In this document: positions 1 to 6,661 of the stretch, one piece after another | Position numbering within the stretch: the stretch's first letter is position 1 | How the letters are laid out: each line of letters begins with the position of its first letter | NCBI GenBank assembly: GCA_007127275.1 | Contig: SKZP01000509.1 | Coordinates: 1-8,703, forward strand | Length of the DNA: 8,703 bases | Direction: 5' to 3' | From: Planctomycetota bacterium | Lineage (GTDB): Bacteria > Planctomycetota > UBA8742 > SKZP01 | The notes under the pieces: model-generated | Seen by the model: the letters and a program-made list of their open reading frames with translations, nothing else | What the model was told of the DNA's origin: nothing | Database searches by the model: none | Program-made: the position numbers and the translations under genes

Positions 1-1
1 G

Positions 2-1513
2 GAGACGTTCGGCGGGCCGCTGCGGATGTTGCCGACCGAGCGCAAGCTGAAGCTGTTCGAGACGAATTGGAATCCGGAGGTGCAGTCGCCGCCGCCGCAG
101 GAGCAGTTCCGCGTCGTCTACGACCCGCATCAGCCAGAGGCGAACCAGCATAAGAATCTCTGGTGGGGCCATTTGCACGTGCCCAGCGGCTACAAGCGGC
201 TTACGGTGAGTGTGTTCGAGTCGCTGCTCTCCGACGAGCACGTTTTTGCGCTCTACGGCGTGCCGCTGCTCGACGACGGGGACCCGGCGGTGCCGGAGCG
301 CTTTCAGGTCTACCTCGACCCTCGCGAGGAGCGAGTCTTTCCGAAGATCTGGATTTGGGATGTCTCGCGGCGCGAGTTTCTCGTCAAGGGCTTCGACATC
401 TCGAAGCAACCGGAGGAGGCGCTCGCCGCCTACGTCGAAGGGGAGGAGCCAGCGTTTGCCTACCGCGCGGGACAGCTAAATCGCGATGTCGTCGACGAGG
501 CGACGCGTGCTTGGCTTGCACCTGTGAAGCGGCCCGCCCGTGGCGACTACGTGCGTGTCTACCACGGCGACCGACAGAATACCTCCTGGCGCCATACGCA
601 GGCGGGCCCCGACGGCGTGGAGCGCGTTCCCGTACAGCGCATCACGCGCATCTACCCCGTGAACGGCCCGGCCGCCGGCCCGGGCATGCCGCAGTGCACG
701 AGTTGGCGGCTCTCGGATTACCGTGTTGCGCTCGACGACGAGGAGCCGCGCAACCTGCAGGCGCTGGATATGGAACACGTGCCGGATCAGTCGGTGCACG
801 TGCCGCTGACGCTGGAGCCGCGGCGCGAGACCTCGCTGATGCGCCATGCGGTAAAGCCGCAGCAGCGCCCGGCAAGCGTGCCTCCGAGGGCCGCCGCCGA
901 GGCCGCCCCCGCCACGTCGGGTGCCACTCCCGAGTTCGGCGCAGAGCATGCGGTGCAGCCACAGGCCAGCGAGGAGGGGAGCAACGGCGGCGCCTCGGCG
1001 TTGCGCGAAAGTCAGCGCATTCCCATGCCGAGCGACATGGTCCTGCCGAGCGAACCGGCCGAGCCTAGCCCCCTCGAAGCAGAAGCGGCGCAGTCGCCCG
1101 ACCCCTTCGCCGAGGTGGCCTCCGCGTTCGAAGGGGCAGCCGAGGACCAGTCCACCTTTGACTCGGAGGACTCCGCCGACGGGATGAACTGGACGGCGGA
1201 TCACGGCAACTGGTTCGCCGGCAGTGGCGAGAGCCTTGATGCACAGCCCCAGTCGGCCGAGGCATTAGACCCGGCCAGTTTTCCCGAGTCGCTGACCGAG
1301 AGTTCAAGCGGTCTCGTACCCAACGAACTCAAGGAGACCGGCGTTTGGCAAGGCAACCTCGAGCAACTCGCGGCGGCGCCTCCGCGTACTCCGGAGGAGG
1401 CGCGCGCCCTTCTCGAGATGCTGATGCAGCAACTCGCCACGGATGAGATTCCGCCGGAGAAGGCTACGGCTTTCGCCACCATTGTGCACGCGCTGATGCA
1501 ACTCCCGCGGTAG
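2..1513 (+). CDS. Hypothetical protein, probably 5'-truncated by the window edge
   Basis: I do not recognise this protein. The frame is open from base 2. The first ATG is at 26, but the residues before it (ETFGGPLR) read like protein and there is no ribosome binding site before 26, so the true start is probably outside the window. Counting from the ATG at 26 it has 495 residues. Residues 1-265 look globular and are rich in Trp and Tyr (LWWGHLHV near 45, IWIWDV near 108). They contain two short similar pieces, NTSWRH near 185 and CTSWRL near 224, suggesting a small internal repeat. Residues 270-435 are low-complexity, Ala/Pro/Glu/Ser-rich and probably disordered. Residues 450-494 look like a two-helix segment. 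I see no membrane segment within the window; any signal peptide would lie upstream. It converges on the export operon and need not share its function. Steady codon use and length make it a real gene; its function is unknown. Confidence 0.78.
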   Translation, partial: ETFGGPLRMLPTERKLKLFETNWNPEVQSPPPQEQFRVVYDPHQPEANQHKNLWWGHLHVPSGYKRLTVSVFESLLSDEHVFALYGVPLLDDGDPAVPERFQVYLDPREERVFPKIWIWDVSRREFLVKGFDISKQPEEALAAYVEGEEPAFAYRAGQLNRDVVDEATRAWLAPVKRPARGDYVRVYHGDRQNTSWRHTQAGPDGVERVPVQRITRIYPVNGPAAGPGMPQCTSWRLSDYRVALDDEEPRNLQALDMEHVPDQSVHVPLTLEPRRETSLMRHAVKPQQRPASVPPRAAAEAAPATSGATPEFGAEHAVQPQASEEGSNGGASALRESQRIPMPSDMVLPSEPAEPSPLEAEAAQSPDPFAEVASAFEGAAEDQSTFDSEDSADGMNWTADHGNWFAGSGESLDAQPQSAEALDPASFPESLTESSSGLVPNELKETGVWQGNLEQLAAAPPRTPEEARALLEMLMQQLATDEIPPEKATAFATIVHALMQLPR

Positions 1514-1632
1514 AGGCGGCGTCGCGGCGTGAAGGCCCGCCCTACGTATCCAGATCTGCGGGCAGACGGTGCTTCGTTGTCGTCGTTCGGAGGCAATGTC
1601 CTGCCAGATCCGACGAACGTCGCGCGAACTCC
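1514..1632. other. Convergent intergenic gap
   Basis: This 119-bp gap separates the stop codons of two convergent genes. A terminator would be expected here, but I find only weak short inverted repeats, such as GGCA/TGCC around a 6-base loop near 1590-1603, and no T-tract. No gene is supported in it. Confidence 0.5.
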
Positions 1633-3525
1633 TTATTCGCCGGAGAACTCGTCGAAGAAGGTGCGCCAGCGCAGGTATTGGGTGATGGGCTCGGAGGTGA
1701 AGCGCACGAGTGGTTGGAGCTTGCCGAGTGCGTCGCCGACGTCGGTGAGGGCGTCGGTATCCACGAACAACGTGTCACCGTCGCGCAAGTCGAGGTTGGG
1801 GGCGTGGCCGCGGGCAACGTCGAGCGAGCGGAGGCGGAAGACGTCGCGGGTCCCTTCTTCGCGGTTGGGCCGCACGAGGTAGATCGCTCGCGACTTCGCG
1901 CGGCGCCGGTCGATCCAGCCCGCTTCGAGCAACGCCGTCATCAAGTCCGGCCGCGAGTTGAAGTAGTAGACGCCGGGATTGCCCACCTCGCCAGCGACAT
2001 TGATGCGGATGCGCTGCGGCTGAAACTCGGGGATGTAGACGAGATCTCCGGGCAAGATGGGCACGTTCTGGCGCACGTCCCCCTCGGCGAGACCCTCGAA
2101 GTCGACGTTGAGGCGGATCAGGTCGTGCGGCTGCGCCCCTGGCGGCAACGTCTCCTCGGGAAGGTAGCGCGCCTCGCGCATCAACACCGCGCCGTGCCAG
2201 TCCACCGCGGGCAAGGTGGAGTCCTCGTCGTGTACCGAGGCGCTCATATAGCGCTCGCGAGTGCGTGACGCATCCGACCCATCGCCACGCGGACGGATAA
2301 GCGGGCCGCCGGCGGCGGTGATGGCGTCCCACAGGCGCGTGCCGCGTCGCACCGGGATGCGCTCCGGACGGTGCACCGCCCCGGTGACGTTGACGCTGTA
2401 GTTGAGCGGCTCGGGCTCGATCTCGGCGACGCGTACCGTGGGATTCGCAACCTGCCCGGCAAGCCCCCCCGGGCGCGGTGCGCGCGGCACACGTTGCGCG
2501 GAATCCTCGCTCGGCGAATCACTGACGCGGCTGGTTTCGCCGGTGATCAGGTCGAGGTGGAGCCAGTCGCGCTGCACCGGCAGGTAAACTTCACGCTTGC
2601 GCTCCGGCGTTTGCAGCGTCCGCCCGGCAAGGTGGGTACGTCCGAGGTAGTGCGACCAGGCGACCTCGGCTTGGCGGAACACGTAGCGCTCCGAGGACCG
2701 CTCGACGAGCCCGACAATCCCTTGCTCGCAAATGGCCCACCAGTAGCCCTCGACGCTGGTGGGGCGCAGTGGCTCCGCCTCGGCGGCGGCGAGCCCGCCC
2801 ATGGCGACGACAATTTGTTGACGCGCCTCGTGCGAGAGCGTCAGTCGCGGCGCATGAACGCGGTCGTCCGGGGTTGCACCGCACACCGGACAGCGCTGTC
2901 GCCGCGGGGAGTAATGGTAGCCGCAATTGATGCAGGCAATCAGCGGCTCTTCTCCTTGCGCCAAGTGACGCCCCACCTCCACCGGGTCGAGCCCTTCGAC
3001 CGCAACCGCCTCGTCGAGAAACGGCACATAAATCTTGCCGTCCGGCATGACCGTGACCTGGTAGGCCTCGGTGACCTTGTGCTCCTCGGTGCGCGGCTCG
3101 AGCTCCGCACGGCCGTTGCCGAGTTGACGTTGCCGCAACAGCTCCTCGGTACGCCGGCGCGAGTCGCGAGACGGCATGACCGGCACATGTTCGACGTGCG
3201 GCACGACGACGGTGAAACGGTCGCCCGGACGGAAGCGGTAGCTCGCGAACAGCTTTGCCTGCTCCTGCCGGGCGCGTTGCAGCTGCTCCACACTTGCCGT
3301 GCTCTGCCACAACGGGGCACGGTAGTCCGAGGCCGACTCCCGCGAATGGTCCGCGACCAGCGTCTCCGGCGGCTTCGGGTGATCCTTCGAGGCGCAGCCG
3401 AGGCCGAGCAGCAAGGCGAGGCACGGCACACCAATCAGCCCGAGCACGAGACGAACACGCGCGGCAGGTGAATGCGTCGCAAAGCGGGGAGCGGCAATAC
3501 GGAAGCAGCGGTTAGCCGTGGCCAT
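1633..3525 (-). CDS. Wza-like outer-membrane polysaccharide export lipoprotein (Poly_export/SLBB) with zinc-ribbon insertion
   Basis: This probably forms the outer-membrane channel through which an exopolysaccharide leaves the cell. The ATG at 3525 gives 630 residues: an Arg-rich n-region, a hydrophobic stretch (about 24-43) and a lipobox ending LGLGC with the lipidated Cys at 44. The export domain begins at YRFRPGD (96-102) and continues through DGKIYVPFLDEAVAVEGL (162-179). It is then interrupted for about 165 residues and closes with NPTVRVAEIEP (361-371). SLBB-type segments follow at about 376-407 (VNVTGAVHRPERIPV) and 506-538 (INVAGEVGNPGVYYF), with about 40 extra residues inside the first. 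The last ~35 residues look helical, in the place where Wza has its barrel helix. E. coli Wza is about 380 residues, so this protein is much longer. The frame extends to an ATG at 3627, but that adds 34 Pro/Arg-rich residues before the signal peptide, so I prefer 3525. That start overlaps the upstream Wzc-like gene by 14 bp, which implies translational coupling. No clear ribosome binding site is visible. Confidence 0.92.
   Translation of the reverse strand: MATANRCFRIAAPRFATHSPAARVRLVLGLIGVPCLALLLGLGCASKDHPKPPETLVADHSRESASDYRAPLWQSTASVEQLQRARQEQAKLFASYRFRPGDRFTVVVPHVEHVPVMPSRDSRRRTEELLRQRQLGNGRAELEPRTEEHKVTEAYQVTVMPDGKIYVPFLDEAVAVEGLDPVEVGRHLAQGEEPLIACINCGYHYSPRRQRCPVCGATPDDRVHAPRLTLSHEARQQIVVAMGGLAAAEAEPLRPTSVEGYWWAICEQGIVGLVERSSERYVFRQAEVAWSHYLGRTHLAGRTLQTPERKREVYLPVQRDWLHLDLITGETSRVSDSPSEDSAQRVPRAPRPGGLAGQVANPTVRVAEIEPEPLNYSVNVTGAVHRPERIPVRRGTRLWDAITAAGGPLIRPRGDGSDASRTRERYMSASVHDEDSTLPAVDWHGAVLMREARYLPEETLPPGAQPHDLIRLNVDFEGLAEGDVRQNVPILPGDLVYIPEFQPQRIRINVAGEVGNPGVYYFNSRPDLMTALLEAGWIDRRRAKSRAIYLVRPNREEGTRDVFRLRSLDVARGHAPNLDLRDGDTLFVDTDALTDVGDALGKLQPLVRFTSEPITQYLRWRTFFDEFSGE
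2881..2934 (-). other. Four-cysteine zinc-ribbon motif inside the Wza-like protein
   Basis: The segment reads CINCGYHYS...RCPVCG, with cysteines at residues 198, 201, 212 and 215 of the 630-residue protein (CxxC-x10-CxxC). This spacing is typical of small zinc ribbons or rubredoxin-like knuckles. Metal binding is inferred from the spacing only. The motif sits at the front of the insertion that splits the export domain. The protein is predicted to be exported, an unusual place for such a motif. Confidence 0.75.
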
Positions 3526-6502
3526 TCGGATGCGAGGTCGTAGGTGAGACGGATACGTTTCGGGACGAGGGCTCGGCGGCGTGACGCCGATGGGAGGCGC
3601 GTGGCGCCTCGCCGGAGGCCGTTGCACCCTCGGCTGCCGCGGCTGAGCCGTCGGGGTCCGAGTCGAGCGCCGCTGCCGGGATGTTCGTGCGGCTTCCGTT
3701 GCGGCCGCCGCTGTAGCCGTAGTAGTAGCCGTAGTAGCTGTACCCGTAGCGGCGCTCGCGGCGTATGTCGTTGAAGACGATCCCGGCGACGGGCAGGTTT
3801 ACGAACTGCACCTGATTGAGGGTATTGCTGACCCCCTCGATTTGGGAAACGCCGACGCGCACGACGAGCAGCGCCGTGTCGACGAGCGCGCCGAGCGTCA
3901 ACGGATCCGTGGAGAGGGAGACGGGGGGGCTGTCCATCAAGATCACGTCGAAACGAGTGCGCAAGTACTCCATCATCGCGGCGAAGCCGGGCGACTCGAA
4001 GTGCGTATTCGTGTCAACGTCTCCCTCACCGGGCAAAACAATGGAGAGATTGCGGATCCGAGAGGCATGAATGCCACGCTCCCACTCTGGCTCGACGCCG
4101 GTTTCGTTGTACGCGTTGACAAGACCAATGAAGCCCGCGGGGGCCGTCTCGGCAGATTCGCCGAGCAGGTCGAGCGAGTCGGCGCTGATTTGGTGGCAGT
4201 CGGCGAGCAGTAGGCAACTACGCAACCCCTTGGCGGCGTAAAGCGCCGCGAGTTGGCGCGAGATGAGCGACTTGCCCTCGGTGGGCACACTCGAGGTCGC
4301 CAGGCAGACCATACCGCCGTTGGGTCGCCGCACCGCATGCGCGAGATTGAAGGCAAGCATGGCCATGGACGGGTGAAACTGCGAGGCGCGCAAGGCGTCC
4401 GAGTCGGAGCGGCGTAACAGGTGCGAAATGTCGCGGCGCTTCAGCCGGGGCACGCGGCCGAGCACCGGCAGATTGGTCAGCTTCGCCAGTTGTGCCGTCG
4501 AGACGACGCGGTGGTCGAGTTGATGCAACACGAAAATGGTGAGCAGCCCGAGCAGGACCGCGAGCAACGACCCGGTGACGAGCAACATGGTTGGCGTCGA
4601 GTGTGAGACCATGTCGACCGAGGCGGTGCGCTGCCAGTCGAACAGGTGCGAGGTATCCGAGGCGAGATTCAACTGCGCCTCTTGCAACAAATTCGCCGAG
4701 CGAATCATGCGGTCGAACAACGCCTGCACCTGCGCCTGGCGCTGTTTGATCGAGCGGTTCTCCTCGACGAGCATGCTGCGCTGGACATTGAGCTCGGCGA
4801 GCTTCTCCCGTGCCACTTCCGCCTTTCGGTTAAGCTCGACGGACGAGCGGCGCAGCGTCCGTGCTTCCCCCCGTAGCTGTACCACCGCGGCATGCGCCTC
4901 GCTCGTCAGGTCGACTTGCTTGGTCGCCTCCTCGAAGGCCGCTTGCCTTTCCTCGAACTCCTCTTGCCACTCGCTCCGACGCGGGTCGTCAATGGGCAGT
5001 TCCGAGATCCTCTCGCAAATCTCGCGCAAGTCCGAGGCGGCTTGTTCAATCTTCTCAGCACGCCGTTCTCGCTGCGCCTCGAGTGCGGAAATCCGGTCCT
5101 CATGTCTGCGAAGCATGCCGGAGCGGTCGGCGACGCTGCCACCACCGGCAAGCAAGACGCGCCTCTCCTCTCGCCTCCAGGAAATCTCCGCGGCGTTCGG
5201 ATCCAGCCACCCGTCCTCGTACAGTCGCAGGCGCTCCCGTTCGAGCTCAATCCATTGGTCGGCCAGCGCGTGCTTTTCCCACTCGAGCATCAGGATGTCG
5301 AAGTTGAGCTCGCCGATCATCCGAGCCACCTCTTCCGGCTCGAGCCCCGCGACATTGATCAGCGAGGCGCGCTCCGCCAAACGGCGGTTGACGCGTTCCA
5401 TCTCTTCGTCGAGTTCCTGATGGGCATTGATCCAACTCTGGCGCGACTGGCGCAGCGAACTCTCGGCAATGCCCACCGCGAGGCTGCGGCGCACCTGCGA
5501 CTTGCGCTGCGAAAAGGAGTTGAACGAGACCGGCAAGGCATTGGCGAAAAAGACCGAGACGTGCGGGTTGCCGTGGGTGACCCGCACGCGGATGGTCCGC
5601 GTATCCGAACTCGCCGAGGTGGAGACGGCATTGACGAGCGCCGAGGGATTGCGCGTCAAACTACGGATTTCCTCGCGGGAGCGCTCGTCGACCCCCCAAT
5701 AAGACTCGAGCAGCAGGCGGTGATCATCCGGGCGAATCAGCAAGAGGTTGCCCTTGAACGAGTCGATCTGTGCGTCAATCTCTTCCGGTTCGACCGCTCG
5801 ACCGCTGGCAAAGTCGAGCACGAGCCAATTGCTGAACGAGTCGCTCGGCGAAAGGAACAGCTCCTCATGCGCCGCGCCAAACGGAGCGCCCGCCGCTTCC
5901 AATTCCGCTAGCGCCTCGTCCGAGACAGCCTCCCCGTCGTCGCCAGCCGGCAACGGGAGGCTGCGCCGTTCGGGCGGCAACTCGTCGAGCGCGTCCACAA
6001 TCTTTGCGAGCACCTCGAAGTTGGCCGGCGAGCGCATGGTCAGCGTGTCTGCGGTCAGATTGTCCGACGAACTGGCGGCCAACATCTCCTGGAGGGGCAG
6101 ACGCGGCTCCCCTTGATGGCGCATCTCGGTCGTTGCAGTCGCTTCGGGCTCCCAAAAAAAATGAACGTAGGCAACGGTCAGCGCGGCCGCCAGGACTGCC
6201 ACGCCGAGGCCGGCCCATTTCCAGCGCGAAATCATGGCGAGCACTTCGCGCAGGTCGAACTCCGAGGCCATCTCGTTGCGCGGCACCACTCGAGGGGCAA
6301 GCGGCGGTGGCCCGGGTGCCGCGCCGTTGCTGCCATTGTCGTGGCCGTAGCCGGGAACGCCCGCGGGCAACCGACCGTTCGCACCGGTTCCATTCGCCTC
6401 CGCCGAGCCGCCACCACCGTGGCCGTTCGACGCAATCCCCGCCAACTGCGTCACGAGCAGTCTGTTCGGGATATGTTCTTCCTGATCGCGGCGTGAGGCC
6501 AT
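3512..6502 (-). CDS. Wzc-like polysaccharide co-polymerase with BY-kinase-like domain (996 aa)
   Basis: This inner-membrane protein should control chain length and couple polymerisation to export, partnering the Wza-like lipoprotein downstream. Order: a cytoplasmic N-terminal extension of ~90 residues, Gly/Asn/Pro-rich at 24-75; TM1 at about 97-117; a large periplasmic region with a charged coiled coil at about 350-610; TM2 at about 637-659; then a kinase-like domain at 700-915. The kinase domain keeps a good Walker A (TSSVPTEGKS, 736-745) and Walker B (VILMDSPP, 853-860). Walker A' reads LLADCHQ (765-771) where the family has DxDxR, and the usual ExxRxxR and NPxELL motifs are not recognisable. 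A cluster of eight tyrosines in twelve residues (919-930) is followed by a 66-residue Ala/Ser/Gly-rich tail. E. coli Wzc is 720 residues, so this is long. The ATG at 6502 precedes a sensible cytoplasmic segment but has no clear Shine-Dalgarno. Family assignment is firm; kinase activity is doubtful. Confidence 0.95.
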   Translation of the reverse strand: MASRRDQEEHIPNRLLVTQLAGIASNGHGGGGSAEANGTGANGRLPAGVPGYGHDNGSNGAAPGPPPLAPRVVPRNEMASEFDLREVLAMISRWKWAGLGVAVLAAALTVAYVHFFWEPEATATTEMRHQGEPRLPLQEMLAASSSDNLTADTLTMRSPANFEVLAKIVDALDELPPERRSLPLPAGDDGEAVSDEALAELEAAGAPFGAAHEELFLSPSDSFSNWLVLDFASGRAVEPEEIDAQIDSFKGNLLLIRPDDHRLLLESYWGVDERSREEIRSLTRNPSALVNAVSTSASSDTRTIRVRVTHGNPHVSVFFANALPVSFNSFSQRKSQVRRSLAVGIAESSLRQSRQSWINAHQELDEEMERVNRRLAERASLINVAGLEPEEVARMIGELNFDILMLEWEKHALADQWIELERERLRLYEDGWLDPNAAEISWRREERRVLLAGGGSVADRSGMLRRHEDRISALEAQRERRAEKIEQAASDLREICERISELPIDDPRRSEWQEEFEERQAAFEEATKQVDLTSEAHAAVVQLRGEARTLRRSSVELNRKAEVAREKLAELNVQRSMLVEENRSIKQRQAQVQALFDRMIRSANLLQEAQLNLASDTSHLFDWQRTASVDMVSHSTPTMLLVTGSLLAVLLGLLTIFVLHQLDHRVVSTAQLAKLTNLPVLGRVPRLKRRDISHLLRRSDSDALRASQFHPSMAMLAFNLAHAVRRPNGGMVCLATSSVPTEGKSLISRQLAALYAAKGLRSCLLLADCHQISADSLDLLGESAETAPAGFIGLVNAYNETGVEPEWERGIHASRIRNLSIVLPGEGDVDTNTHFESPGFAAMMEYLRTRFDVILMDSPPVSLSTDPLTLGALVDTALLVVRVGVSQIEGVSNTLNQVQFVNLPVAGIVFNDIRRERRYGYSYYGYYYGYSGGRNGSRTNIPAAALDSDPDGSAAAAEGATASGEAPRASHRRHAAEPSSRNVSVSPTTSHPNGHG
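3713..3748 (-). other. Tyrosine cluster of the Wzc-like protein
   Basis: Residues 919-930 read YGYSYYGYYYGY: eight tyrosines in twelve residues. In BY-kinases the C-terminal Tyr cluster is the autophosphorylation site and its phosphorylation state controls oligomerisation. Here the cluster does not end the protein; another 66 residues follow. That it is phosphorylated is inference from the family. Confidence 0.85.
6154..6161 (-). other. Eight-T homopolymer at the end of TM1 in the Wzc-like gene
   Basis: On the coding strand eight T in a row run through the codons for H-F-F-W (residues 114-117). Long homopolymers are scarce in this GC-rich window. It could be a slippage site, but the frame is intact as given. 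Confidence 0.6.
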
Positions 6503-6661
6503 ACGGACGGGCTCGACTTGTGCTCGGACGTCGACCTACCGGCGGAAACCCCAGTAGGTAAGGGAGTTATGTAACCGGGACGGGGTTCCCATCAAGACGT
6601 GAACGCCCAGTGCGTATCTTGCATGCCCCCACGGGGAATGGACGAACGTCCCATTTTCCAA
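6503..6661 (-). other. Leader/intergenic region between the aminotransferase and Wzc-like genes
   Basis: This 159-bp stretch has no supported gene. It holds a 6-bp inverted repeat, ACCTAC/GTAGGT with a 14-base spacer, at about 6535-6560. A poor sigma-70-like pair on the minus strand (TTGATG, 16 bases, TACATA) lies about 75-105 bases before the Wzc-like start. The gap leaves room for a second promoter or a structured leader, but I could not match it to a known riboswitch. Confidence 0.3.

Noticed and set aside
476..1204. 242-codon minus-strand open frame
   Set aside because: It is antisense to the first gene, Arg/Gly/His-rich as expected of a GC-rich shadow, with no motif.
1376..1403. Inverted repeat GCGCCTCC/GGAGGCGC
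   Set aside because: It lies inside the coding frame of the first gene, over 100 bases before its stop, and is explained by Ala/Pro/Glu codons in GC-rich DNA.
2371..3471. 366-codon plus-strand open frame
   Set aside because: It is antisense to the Wza-like gene, whose lipobox and domain motifs are clear. The antisense product has no family features.
6503..6661. Riboswitch in the Wzc-like leader
   Set aside because: I looked for c-di-GMP-type and other conserved cores, since c-di-GMP often controls polysaccharide genes, and found no convincing match.
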